Positions 53,584 to 61,318 of a DNA stretch of 64,000 nucleotides are shown here, in pieces. The stretch is from Flavobacterium sp. CS20 (GTDB lineage: Bacteria > Bacteroidota > Bacteroidia > Flavobacteriales > Flavobacteriaceae). How positions within the stretch are numbered: position 1 is the first letter of the stretch; each line of letters opens with the position of its first letter. The notes beneath the pieces were generated by a model, which saw only the letters and a program-made list of their open reading frames with translations, was not told the DNA's origin and searched no databases. The stretch spans positions 1,426,001-1,490,000 of the forward strand of contig NZ_CP073015.1 in the NCBI RefSeq assembly GCF_018080005.1, in the 5' to 3' direction. The translations under genes and the position numbers were made by a program.

Positions 53584-54378
53584 TTATTTTGCAGATAATG
53601 ATTGAAAGGCATTTACCCAAACGGCTTTTTCTATGGCTGTTAGTTTAAGGAAGACATGTTGTTCGGGATCGAATTTTGAGGGTGGCAATCCAAAATAATC
53701 CTTAAAATCTTTGGAATAATGTGCACTGTCATAAAAATAAAGTGATGCCGAAGTTGACTTGTAGTAGAGACTTTCATCTGTGAGAGAAGAAAATATGAAA
53801 TTGTAACGGATAATCTTTATGTACAGCGAAGGTTGGATGCCTATCATTTCTTTAAACTTCTTTTGAAAATAGCGTTTGCTCACGTTTAGTTTAAGGACAA
53901 GTTCATCGATTTTTATTTCCCCTCGGTTTTTTATTATGAAATCTATGGTCGCATCAATAAAGTTGAAATGCGGTTTCGCCTTATTGAATTGCTCCATAAA
54001 AATGGAGTTTAGTAATTGGATGTTGTCTTCTGTTGTATTCTGTATTAAAAGGTGCTGTCTGGATTGGCTAAGTCGGTCTTGAAATAAGTGTTTGGGGTTT
54101 GCTCCAGTGTTTATTATTTTGGAAACATTTATTTTGAACAGGTGGTACAAAGCCGTAGGTCTAAGGCAGGCGACCACCACTTTTAAACAATCGTCGGAAG
54201 AGCACATATAATAAGGAATGGTGGTTTGGGCATTTACATAGTATTTTTCAGTATCATAAATGTAAGGTCCCATTTGCACTTGCATTCTCCCTTCTATTTG
54301 AAACCCCATAAAGCTACAGCCTGTAGGAAGGCTTAAATGTTTAATAGCGTCATCCCTATGCCTCTTCTCCCAGTTCAA
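53584..54378 (-). CDS. AraC family regulator of the secreted cluster
   Basis: A 264-residue regulator with an N-terminal effector domain (CSFMGFQIEGRMQVQMGPYI, with SDDCLKVVVACLRPTALYHL) and a C-terminal double helix-turn-helix (IDELVLKLNVSKRYFQKKFK, IGIQPSLYIKIIRYNFIFSS, DSAHYSKDFKDYFGLPPSKF). This resembles AraC proteins with a DUF6597-like front. It lies directly upstream of the secreted genes and is probably their activator, which is inferred from position only. Confidence 0.8.
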   Translation of the reverse strand: MNWEKRHRDDAIKHLSLPTGCSFMGFQIEGRMQVQMGPYIYDTEKYYVNAQTTIPYYMCSSDDCLKVVVACLRPTALYHLFKINVSKIINTGANPKHLFQDRLSQSRQHLLIQNTTEDNIQLLNSIFMEQFNKAKPHFNFIDATIDFIIKNRGEIKIDELVLKLNVSKRYFQKKFKEMIGIQPSLYIKIIRYNFIFSSLTDESLYYKSTSASLYFYDSAHYSKDFKDYFGLPPSKFDPEQHVFLKLTAIEKAVWVNAFQSLSAK

Positions 54379-54464
54379 TTCAAAATAAAACAGGATAAAT
54401 TTTTTAGGCTAGGATGTGACTCAAATTTTCTAAACATTTAAATCCAAATTTTTCTTGCTATAAG

Positions 54465-54472
54465 CAAAGGTA
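54465..54472 (-). promoter_or_regulatory. -7 box for the AraC gene
   Basis: TACCTTTG on the minus strand, a common form of TAnnTTTG, 86 nt before the ATG. A second, overlapping box TAATTTTG is 8 bp further upstream. Confidence 0.45.
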
Positions 54473-54712
54473 CAAAATTATTTAGGTTAGTATATCAGGG
54501 TGTTTTGTATGCAAAATAGTTGTTTAAGGTTTAAATAGGATATCCTTATACTTATATAAACCACTAAATTTCAATAAAATAAGTCAAAATAATAAATAAG
54601 TAAAATTAGCCTATCATTTTCCTTGGGATGAATGTGTTAAAATTTATTCCTATTACTTCCCTGAGATGGAATGAACGGTCATTACCTGCGAGACCGTATG
54701 GCAGTAAAACCT

Positions 54713-54926
54713 ATAACTTACAGACAAGAAATTGAAATCATAGAAAACGGATAAATCCATTCACAATCGAATATTTGCAAACCATAGCCCAAGATTTAAA
54801 CCATGGACTATGGAAAAAGCATAATCCTATGCGTTTCAACGGTTTTAAATAGTTGGATTAGAGCCATTCTATTTATAACAAATCCGAAATCTATAACTTT
54901 AAATTCTGACTTCCTGAGGAAACTCT
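54713..54926 (+). repeat. Dispersed repeat, copy 3
   Basis: A 214-bp copy of the element at 18345-18560 with scattered substitutions, including ATAACTTACAG at the left, the CCATAGCCC...GGACTATGG hairpin, and CTGAGGAAAC at the right. It marks the outer side of the secreted cluster and its regulator. Confidence 0.75.
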
Positions 54927-54995
54927 ATCTAATACCAAATGTTATTTTTAGCGATAATATTCTTTCAAATAGTATAAAACATAATCACTCCCAAA

Positions 54996-55032
54996 AAAAA
55001 AAGCCAACAACTTTTAGATTATTGGCTTTTTA
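54996..55032 (-). terminator. Terminator of the YtxH-holin-DUF6327 operon
   Basis: AAAAAGCCAA paired with TTGGCTTTTT around a 14-nt loop; on the minus strand it is followed by a T run of about ten. It lies 76 bp after the last gene. Confidence 0.8.
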
Positions 55033-55107
55033 TTGTTCATTAAAAGTAAAAAATAATTAATTTTAAAATCAATTATTATGAGTTATTCAAATATAGATAG
55101 CAATATA

Positions 55108-55320
55108 TCATCGTATTTTTTTCAAAATAATTTGCACAATTTTCTTATACAAATATTTTTGACTTAGCATAGCCACAAACTCAGCAAACAAATTGGTAGG
55201 CTTCAATGCGAGTTTGATATATTTAAAATCTATTTCTGCACGTTGTTTGTGGATGTCAGCTTGCAATCTTAAAATTTTAAGATGCTTATCAATTTCTTGT
55301 ATAGAATTATAATTCCTCAA
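55108..55320 (-). CDS. DUF6327-like small protein
   Basis: A 70-residue, basic, helical protein starting MRNYNSIQEIDKHLKILRLQ. Its position after YtxH and a holin-like membrane protein is the conserved place of DUF6327 in flavobacteria, and the pattern (two helices then LKPTNLFAEFVAM) fits. It is probably an envelope-stress accessory; the function is unknown. Confidence 0.65.
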   Translation of the reverse strand: MRNYNSIQEIDKHLKILRLQADIHKQRAEIDFKYIKLALKPTNLFAEFVAMLSQKYLYKKIVQIILKKIR

Positions 55321-55332
55321 AATCTATAAATT

Positions 55333-55683
55333 TTAAATGTCTTCAAATATTTGATTATAAATCTTTAAAACAGATTTTTCAATTAAAGACTTTCCAAATA
55401 TTAGAATTAGAAACAAAACGATTAAATATACGCCAGCTATTATAAGAAAACCAACATAATAATAACCAAACAATTCACCTAAAAACAAGCCAAGACCTAC
55501 AGAAAGAAAAGCGAAAATAAGCAATATAATACCTGCATTAATTATAGAGCTCATCAATAAAGACGTAGCTTTAATTAGCTTTTTATAAGCATCAAGTTTA
55601 TAGTAAGCTATTTCACTTTCAATATAAGTTTTGGCATCATCAGAAAGGTTACTGAGATGATGTCCAATCTTTTTATCAGACAT
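55333..55683 (-). CDS. Phage-holin-family (DUF1469-like) membrane protein
   Basis: A 116-residue protein with two adjacent membrane helices (SSIINAGIILLIFAFLSVGL and YVGFLIIAGVYLIVLFLILI) and a soluble amphipathic N-terminus (LSNLSDDAKTYIESEIAYYK). This is the DUF1469/holin superfamily III layout found with YtxH proteins and not a phage lysis gene here. It lies between YtxH (2 bp gap) and the DUF6327-like gene. Confidence 0.75.
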   Translation of the reverse strand: MSDKKIGHHLSNLSDDAKTYIESEIAYYKLDAYKKLIKATSLLMSSIINAGIILLIFAFLSVGLGLFLGELFGYYYVGFLIIAGVYLIVLFLILIFGKSLIEKSVLKIYNQIFEDI

Positions 55684-55684
55684 T

Positions 55685-56035
55685 TTAAGCTTTTAGATTG
55701 TCTAGTTCTTTAACCAAGTCGGCGTTTTTTTTTCTCAATTCTTCCAACTCAGATTCCATTTTAGATAAGATATCATCAGCTTGGGTGTTAGCAGATTTAA
55801 AAAGTTTGTTGATTCTTTTTTCAAATTTACTTTTTGCAGAATCAGCAAACTCAGAGATTTGAGATGATAACTCATCGTATTCTTCACTCAACTTATCTTT
55901 AGCTTTGCCAGCTTCTTCTTTGAGTTGATGTCTGGTTTCTTTCCCACTTCGCGGTGCATATAAAATTCCAAATCCAGCACCTAAAGTCGCTCCAGTTAAT
56001 AATGCCACTATTGTATTTCCTGTGTTGTTTGACAT
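55685..56035 (-). CDS. YtxH domain protein
   Basis: A 116-residue protein with a glycine-rich N-terminal membrane segment (IVALLTGATLGAGFGILYAP) followed directly by RSGKETRHQLKEEAGKAKDK and a long coiled coil. This is the YtxH/gas-vesicle-like stress protein form. It is first in a three-gene operon usually induced by envelope or general stress. Confidence 0.85.
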   Translation of the reverse strand: MSNNTGNTIVALLTGATLGAGFGILYAPRSGKETRHQLKEEAGKAKDKLSEEYDELSSQISEFADSAKSKFEKRINKLFKSANTQADDILSKMESELEELRKKNADLVKELDNLKA

Positions 56036-56205
56036 AATAAATATTTTTTTAGTTCAATTCAAAAATAATAAATATAATTCTGTTATGCTGTTAATATGAG
56101 GTTAACTTATCTATAATTTTTTAAAAAAATTTGGAATTAAAAAATATGATTGTTAGATTTAAAACAATTTTAATCATAAAACATGAATTATCAATAGATA
56201 TTAAT

Positions 56206-56213
56206 TAAATTTG
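56206..56213 (+). promoter_or_regulatory. -7 box for tatA
   Basis: TAAATTTG matches TAnnTTTG, 22 nt before the ATG at 56236, in the region divergent from the YtxH operon. Confidence 0.4.
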
Positions 56214-56235
56214 TACTTCAAAAATATATATATAT

Positions 56236-56427
56236 ATGCATTCTATTTATGTTGTTTTTATAATGGGAGCTTGGCAATGGGTAGTGATTGGTATTGCTAT
56301 TTTGCTTCTATTTGGAGGTAAAAAAATTCCTGAACTAATGAGAGGACTTGGAAGCGGTATCAAAGAATTTAAAGATGCTTCTAAAGAAGATGAAGAAACA
56401 AAAGATAAGAATAAATCTTTGAAATAA
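56236..56427 (+). CDS. tatA: Twin-arginine translocase subunit TatA/E
   Basis: A 63-residue pore component for export of folded proteins. It has a single membrane helix [14 protein letters not shown], the hinge [20 protein letters not shown] and a charged tail. A short N-terminal extension of about ten residues precedes the helix; an internal ATG at 56263 would remove it, but homologues also carry a few residues there. It is monocistronic here. Confidence 0.9.
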   Translation: MHSIYVVFIMGAWQWVVIGIAILLLFGGKKIPELMRGLGSGIKEFKDASKEDEETKDKNKSLK

Positions 56428-56490
56428 TACTTTTATTCTTGATCAGTCATAAAGTTTTCTCCTAATTTTTTGATACCAAATTAAAGTTTT

Positions 56491-57447
56491 ATGAACTACG
56501 ATATTGTGATTGTTGGTGGAGGACCAATTGGTTTGGCTTGTGGTTTGGAGGCTAAAAAACGAAATCTTTCTTATGTGATTATCGAAAAAGGTGCTTTAGT
56601 CAATTCGCTATATCACTATCCTGCTAATATGACCTTTTTTTCATCATCTGAAAAATTAGAAATTGACGGTATCCCATTTATCAGCAAAAATGCTAAACCA
56701 ACTAAACAAGAAGCTTTAGAATATTACAGACGTGTAGCCACATCAAATGATTTGAACATCAATTTGTTTGAAAAAGTTGAAAAGGTAAATAAATCCAAAA
56801 ACCTGTTTAAAGTAAAAACTTCAAAGGCAACATATCAGACTAAAAATATTATTGTCGCTACAGGGTTTTATGATATACCAAATACATTAAATGTGCCTGG
56901 TGAAAATTTAGAGAAAGTGTTTCACTATTATAACGATCCGCATTATTTTGTCAATCAAGATGTTGTTGTGGTTGGTGCAAGCAATTCTGCCGTAGATGCT
57001 GCTTTAGAAATTTATAGAAAAGGCGGTCGCGTAACGATGATTGTCAGAGGAAATGACATAGGTGAACGCGTTAAATATTGGGTGCGACCTGATATTAAAA
57101 ACCGAATTGATGAAGGCAGTATTAAGGCTTATTTTAATGCCGAAATTACTAGAATCAAAAAGGATGCTGTTGAATTTAAAGATGAAAATGATGAGATTCA
57201 ACAGATTAAAAACGATTTTGTTTTAGCCTTGACTGGCTATAAACCCAATTTTGAATTTTTAGAAAAATTAGGCGTAAAACTTGCTGATGACCAAACCAAA
57301 ATACCCGAATACAACAAACAAACTATGGAAACCAACGTCAAAGGATTGTACTTGGCTGGTGTGATTTGTGGCGGTATGGAAACCCACAAATGGTTTATTG
57401 AAAATTCGCGTATTCATGCTAAGATGATTGTGGAAGATATCTGCTAA
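56491..57447 (+). CDS. YpdA-family bacillithiol-disulfide reductase
   Basis: A 318-residue FAD/NADPH oxidoreductase predicted to reduce bacillithiol disulfide. The FAD motif is DIVIVGGGPIGLACGLEAKK, the NADPH motif is DVVVVGASNSAVDAALEIYR, and the C-terminal FAD contact is TNVKGLYLAGVICGGMETHK. Unlike thioredoxin reductase it lacks the CxxC pair, which is the YpdA feature. It suggests that this organism makes bacillithiol. Confidence 0.88.
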   Translation: MNYDIVIVGGGPIGLACGLEAKKRNLSYVIIEKGALVNSLYHYPANMTFFSSSEKLEIDGIPFISKNAKPTKQEALEYYRRVATSNDLNINLFEKVEKVNKSKNLFKVKTSKATYQTKNIIVATGFYDIPNTLNVPGENLEKVFHYYNDPHYFVNQDVVVVGASNSAVDAALEIYRKGGRVTMIVRGNDIGERVKYWVRPDIKNRIDEGSIKAYFNAEITRIKKDAVEFKDENDEIQQIKNDFVLALTGYKPNFEFLEKLGVKLADDQTKIPEYNKQTMETNVKGLYLAGVICGGMETHKWFIENSRIHAKMIVEDIC

Positions 57448-57570
57448 TAATAGCACAGTATTTCTTCAAAAATTTAAAAACTTTGACTGATAACTTAAGC
57501 CTAAGCATGATAATTTTTTATATGCTTAACTTGTATTGAATGTATTTGCTTTTATTTTTATCTTATTTTT

Positions 57571-57778
57571 AACGTGAGTTCGATTTATTGAAATCTGTAA
57601 ATCAAATGATTATATCTTTTTGTTAGCAAATTTTGTCATTTCGAACGAAGAATGAGGAGAAATCTCATCCTACTGAGATGTCTCATCACTCATGCTTCGC
57701 TCTATCGACATGACAAATGATTAAATATCTATATTTTATATGAATATATTTTATTGGAATTTATATCGAACTCACGTT
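57571..57778. mobile_element. MITE-like element with 14-bp terminal inverted repeats
   Basis: AACGTGAGTTCGAT at 57571-57584 is exactly inverted as ATCGAACTCACGTT at 57765-57778. Inside is a long palindromic module (57632-57717) that begins TTTGTCAT and ends ATGACAAA, with GAAGAATGAG and CTCATGCTTC forming further stem. No coding frame is present. The right-end motif TCGAACTCACGTTATTT also occurs at 18612-18628. Confidence 0.65.
57632..57717. repeat. Large palindromic module
   Basis: The ends TTTGTCAT/ATGACAAA plus internal complementary blocks (CGA/TCG, GAAG.ATGAG/CTCATGCTTC, AATCTCA/TGAGATg) can fold into a long imperfect hairpin. It resembles a palindrome widespread in Flavobacteriaceae genomes; that recollection is from memory. 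Confidence 0.6.
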
Positions 57779-57844
57779 ATTTTACCATTCTTATTAATTT
57801 TTAGTATTATATTCATAATTATCCGTATTTAGTAGAAATATTAA

Positions 57845-57852
57845 TAAATTTG
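57845..57852 (+). promoter_or_regulatory. -7 box for the MscS gene
   Basis: TAAATTTG matches TAnnTTTG, 24 nt before the ATG at 57877. It includes the TTG that would start a longer frame, which argues against that start. Confidence 0.45.
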
Positions 57853-57876
57853 AAACACGTAAAAAATGCATTTGCT

Positions 57877-58806
57877 ATGAGAAAATATTTCAACCTTATA
57901 TTAAGCATATTTTTCATCATTGCGGCTATAGCTATTGAACCTATTTTTACATTTTTGTCAGACTTAATTAATTACAAGTTCACCTTTATTATTCAACAGA
58001 AGTCCAACTTTATAGTAATAGGCATAACATTACTTTCCGTATCCCTCATCAAATTGGGTAAGGCAAAACTTTTAAATCGCTATGATATTGAAGCTGAAGA
58101 CAATCTACATTCTAGGAAGCTTTATACTCAGGTTAATATTTTGGAAAAAGTAATTGTAACACTAATTATAATAGTTGCTATTGACCTGATATTATTATCA
58201 TTTGATGGCATAAGAAAAATAGGGATAGGCTTATTTGCATCGGCTGGAGTTGCTGGTATTATTATTGGTCTTTCAGCTCAAAAAGTATTTGGAGCTTTAC
58301 TTGCAGGCATCCAGATAGCGATTACTCAACCTTTCAGGATTGATGATGCTGTACTTGTAGAAAACGAATGGGGCTGGATAGAAGAAATTAATTTAACCTA
58401 CATTGTAGTCAGAATTTGGGACAAACGCCGATTGGTTTTGCCTTCGACTTATTTTTTAGAAAAGCCTTTTCAAAACTGGACTCGCACAAGTGGTGATATC
58501 ATTGGAACCGTGTTTTTATATACTGATTACACCATCCCTTTTGAATCATTGAGGGAAGAATTAACAAGAGTGCTCAACACCACTGATTTGTGGGACAAAA
58601 AAGTGAATGTTCTACAAGTTACTGACAGTAAAGAACATACAGTAGAATCACGAATTTTAGTCAGTGCTAAAAACTCGCCTACATGTTGGGATCTCAGAGT
58701 TTATGTCAGGGAAAAGATGATAGAATTCATTCAAAAAAACTATCCTGAAAGCTTACCAAAAGCAAGACTCATGGTCAAATCTGATAAAAAATTGGTAAAT
58801 TCATAA
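57877..58806 (+). CDS. MscS-family mechanosensitive channel protein
   Basis: A 309-residue inner-membrane protein with about four helices; three are clear before the pore (LILSIFFIIAAIAIEPIFTF, FIVIGITLLSVSLIKL, VIVTLIIIVAIDLILLSF). The pore-lining helix and following beta domain are seen in FASAGVAGIIIGLSAQKVFG and QPFRIDDAVLVENEWGWIEE. It probably releases solutes on osmotic downshock, although many relatives have unproven roles. The ATG at 57877 is preferred over a TTG at 57850 inside the promoter box. Confidence 0.88.
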   Translation: MRKYFNLILSIFFIIAAIAIEPIFTFLSDLINYKFTFIIQQKSNFIVIGITLLSVSLIKLGKAKLLNRYDIEAEDNLHSRKLYTQVNILEKVIVTLIIIVAIDLILLSFDGIRKIGIGLFASAGVAGIIIGLSAQKVFGALLAGIQIAITQPFRIDDAVLVENEWGWIEEINLTYIVVRIWDKRRLVLPSTYFLEKPFQNWTRTSGDIIGTVFLYTDYTIPFESLREELTRVLNTTDLWDKKVNVLQVTDSKEHTVESRILVSAKNSPTCWDLRVYVREKMIEFIQKNYPESLPKARLMVKSDKKLVNS

Positions 58807-58839
58807 GCTTGATATTAACATAAGCTCCTATAAATTGGA

Positions 58840-59403
58840 ATGAGTATTAAATCAGACGCAACAAAAGATGAAAAATCATCGCCTTTCTACAAAAACAATA
58901 AAAAGTTTTGTAAAAATGTTGAAGGGTTTGTTCTAGATAAAGGAGGTAATGTTCATGGATATTATAATGCCTGGTCTTATCATATTATTGCTGAGGTTTT
59001 TACTCCTCAAAAATGGAGATTAGCTTATAAAAAATCAACGTTTTCTTCTAATCATATCTTGCTCAATTCAAAATCTCAAAACATTAGAAATACAATAACT
59101 TGGGAGACTATGACTCGATTTAAAAAAAATGAATATTTTATAATAAAGAAAAGGAATATTCTTAACAATTTATCGTTTAATATCAAAAAACAACCTGAAT
59201 TTAATTTACCCAGTAAATATTATTTTAAAGGAAACATTAAAGATTTTAAAATTGTAGATAACATAATTCATATTTTAGACAAAGCTTTTATTAACTATGA
59301 AATTGAAACAGTACATTTGAAAAACAAAATACTAATCATAAAAATTACTAGTAAAAACACTTTGCTAAATCTGTTTAAAAAACTATTATATTTAAATATT
59401 TGA
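58840..59403 (+). CDS. Unrecognised 187-residue protein
   Basis: I do not recognise a family. The protein is soluble, basic and AT-rich in codon use, without signal peptide. The first half has GFVLDKGGNVHGYYNAWSYH and VFTPQKWRLAYKKSTFSSNH; the end is a Lys/Ile-rich helix. It follows the MscS gene by 33 bp on the same strand, so it may be cotranscribed. Confidence 0.5.
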   Translation: MSIKSDATKDEKSSPFYKNNKKFCKNVEGFVLDKGGNVHGYYNAWSYHIIAEVFTPQKWRLAYKKSTFSSNHILLNSKSQNIRNTITWETMTRFKKNEYFIIKKRNILNNLSFNIKKQPEFNLPSKYYFKGNIKDFKIVDNIIHILDKAFINYEIETVHLKNKILIIKITSKNTLLNLFKKLLYLNI

Positions 59404-59468
59404 TTCTTAAAATCAATTGATTAGGATATTTAAAAAATTTAGGACGTTAACTTTTAAGCTTAATTTTA

Positions 59469-59476
59469 TACATTTG
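59469..59476 (+). promoter_or_regulatory. -7 box upstream of the trmD string
   Basis: TACATTTG matches TAnnTTTG, 19 nt before the ATG at 59496. It probably drives the coiled-coil gene and trmD. Confidence 0.4.
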
Positions 59477-59495
59477 CTACATATAAATTATTATA

Positions 59496-60074
59496 ATGAG
59501 ATATTTTTTTACACTTTTAATAGTTCTAATTTGCTTTCAATCGCAAGCACAACAAAAAAATGATATTGTAAAATCATTTGATTCTGTTGTCAACTCTGGT
59601 GGCAATTATCAAGAATACAAGGTTATTAAACGTGCTAAATTAAATGCATTCAAAGACAACTTAGCCTCAACCAGAGATAGTTTGGTTTCTAAAATTAGCA
59701 TATTACAAGAACATATTAAAGAAATTGAAAAAAATTCAAAAAGCCTTAACTCTCAAAATCAAGCTTTAAAAAGTGAACTTTCTCAAATAAAAAATGCTAA
59801 AGATCAGATAAGTTTTCTCGGTATTGATATGTCAAAATCAAATTATTTAATAATGGTTTGGGTGATAATATTTATATTAATTCTAATTTTGATTTTGATT
59901 TATATTAAATATAGAAACAGAAATATTATTACACTTGAGCTCAAAGAAAATCTCAGAAACATCAATAAAGAATTTGAAGATTACAAGCATCGTGCCATTG
60001 AGAAACAACAAAAACTTGGTCGAGAGCTTTTAGACGCTCAAAAAAAAGCACAAACTAAAAACAATAAAAGCTAA
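59496..60074 (+). CDS. Membrane coiled-coil protein upstream of trmD
   Basis: A 192-residue protein with signal peptide ([18 protein letters not shown]), a periplasmic coiled coil (residues 60-105), one membrane helix ([20 protein letters not shown]) and a charged cytoplasmic helix. In flavobacteria such genes next to trmD are often mislabelled as tRNA methyltransferase, but it has no enzyme motif. Its stop overlaps the trmD start by one base (TAATG). Confidence 0.7.
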   Translation: MRYFFTLLIVLICFQSQAQQKNDIVKSFDSVVNSGGNYQEYKVIKRAKLNAFKDNLASTRDSLVSKISILQEHIKEIEKNSKSLNSQNQALKSELSQIKNAKDQISFLGIDMSKSNYLIMVWVIIFILILILILIYIKYRNRNIITLELKENLRNINKEFEDYKHRAIEKQQKLGRELLDAQKKAQTKNNKS

Positions 60075-60748
60075 TGAGAATTGACATCATCAGCGTTGTT
60101 CCTGACATTCTTAAAAGTCCTTTTGAAGCTTCAATTCTTAAAAGAGCCATTGAAAAAAAACGAGTTGAAGTTCATTTTCATAACTTAAGAGATTACAGTA
60201 AAAATAAATATAAGCAAGTTGACGATTACCAATACGGTGGCGGTGCTGGTATGGTTTTAATGCCCGAACCCATAGACAAATGCATAAGTAAACTCAAAGC
60301 TGAAAGAACTTATGATGAAATCATCTATCTAACCCCAGACGGCAAAACCTTAAATCAAAAAATGGCTAACAGCTTATCTTTAAAGCAAAATTTAATCTTA
60401 CTCTGTGGTCATTACAAAGGCATTGACCAAAGGGTGAGAGAAATGCATATCACCAAAGAAATTTCAATAGGCGACTATGTTTTATCGGGCGCTGAAATTG
60501 TCGCTATAGTTTTGTCAGATGCCATTATTAGGCTTATTCCTGGTGTTTTAAATGATGAAACTTCTGCCTTAACAGATTCGTTTCAAGACAATCTTTTAGC
60601 ACCACCCATTTATACAAGACCTGCCGAATACAAAGGAAAAAAAGTTCCTGAAGTGTTGATGAGCGGGCATTTTAAAAAGATTGATGAATGGAGAGAAACT
60701 CAAGCCCTGAAAACCACCAAACAAAAACGACCAGATCTCATTGATTAA
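60074..60748 (+). CDS. trmD: tRNA (guanine-N1)-methyltransferase
   Basis: It methylates G37 of tRNAs that read CNN and CGG codons to keep reading frame; the tRNA-Pro at 44 kb is a plausible substrate. The 224-residue SPOUT enzyme shows [39 protein letters not shown], the trefoil-knot SAM site [20 protein letters not shown] and [20 protein letters not shown]. All are complete. Confidence 0.95.
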   Translation: MRIDIISVVPDILKSPFEASILKRAIEKKRVEVHFHNLRDYSKNKYKQVDDYQYGGGAGMVLMPEPIDKCISKLKAERTYDEIIYLTPDGKTLNQKMANSLSLKQNLILLCGHYKGIDQRVREMHITKEISIGDYVLSGAEIVAIVLSDAIIRLIPGVLNDETSALTDSFQDNLLAPPIYTRPAEYKGKKVPEVLMSGHFKKIDEWRETQALKTTKQKRPDLID

Positions 60749-60760
60749 AAAAATATAAAT

Positions 60761-61318
60761 ATGAAGAATATACTTGTTTTATTAGTTTGCTTATTTGGAT
60801 TTAATGTTTTCTCTCAAAGTTGGTTAGATGGAAAATGTAAAGATTTAGATCAAGCCATAACCTCATCTGAATTTAATGCATCTAATGAACGAAACGTTTT
60901 GAGTATTATCATTAATCAAGCTGGAGAAATAGCTGTTAATGGCGAAGTGAAACCCAACTTAAGAGAAATTGCTTTTAAAGAATTGGTATTAGATTTTGTT
61001 ACTAATCCTAAACAAAACAAAAGTAAAGCGAGCAATCCAGATAAGGTTTACATTCAACTCGCAAGTTTCAATAAAAACTCAGATCAGCTACAAGTTTTAA
61101 AATCTTATATCCAAGAAGTCTATATTTATCTTTGGGATAAATATGCAGATGAAAAATATAATTCGAGCTATATTGAATTAAACTGCAGAAAAAGATCAAA
61201 AGTGTTTGAAACTTATCCGTTAAGAATTATAGGAGAAATTAATAACAAAGAAAGATCAAACAATCGTCCAAAAGGTCTTGGTGTTCCTCCTTTTGCAGGC
61301 GATGTTAAAGACAACTAA
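60761..61318 (+). CDS. Exported ExbD-domain-like protein
   Basis: A 185-residue exported protein (signal peptide NILVLLVCLFGFNVFSQ). The mature part has the pattern of an ExbD/TolR periplasmic domain: VLSIIINQAGEIAVNGEV, LREIAFKELVLDFV, and a DKVYIQLASFNKNSDQLQVL strand. Unlike true ExbD it has a cleavable signal instead of the N-terminal anchor with the proton-conducting Asp. It is downstream of trmD by 12 bp and overlaps the convergent T9SS gene by 4 bp. The assignment is tentative. Confidence 0.55.
   Translation: MKNILVLLVCLFGFNVFSQSWLDGKCKDLDQAITSSEFNASNERNVLSIIINQAGEIAVNGEVKPNLREIAFKELVLDFVTNPKQNKSKASNPDKVYIQLASFNKNSDQLQVLKSYIQEVYIYLWDKYADEKYNSSYIELNCRKRSKVFETYPLRIIGEINNKERSNNRPKGLGVPPFAGDVKDN

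Larger units (their letters stand above)
54379..55107. other. Intergenic region with promoter, repeat and terminator
   Basis: This 729-bp stretch has no gene. It contains the AraC-gene promoter box (54465-54472), dispersed repeat copy 3 (54713-54926) and the terminator of the opposite operon (about 54996-55032). A frame at 54803-55060 lies mainly inside the repeat and is not called. Confidence 0.55.
57448..57876. other. Intergenic region carrying a MITE-like element
   Basis: No gene is seen in about 430 bp. Half of it is the inverted-repeat element at 57571-57778. The remainder is AT-rich and ends with the -7 box of the MscS gene. Confidence 0.5.

Noticed and set aside
44070..54926. Genomic island integrated at tRNA-Pro with flanking att repeats
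   Set aside because: The tRNA 3' end was not found again near 54-55 kb and no integrase lies between, so tRNA-site integration is not supported, though horizontal origin remains possible.
54803..55060. An 85-codon frame in repeat copy 3
   Set aside because: Most of it is repeat sequence and it ends across a terminator; the equivalent frame in copy 2 is not preserved as a gene.
55333..55683. Prophage holin
   Set aside because: It is in the conserved YtxH-holin-like-DUF6327 gene string without other phage genes.
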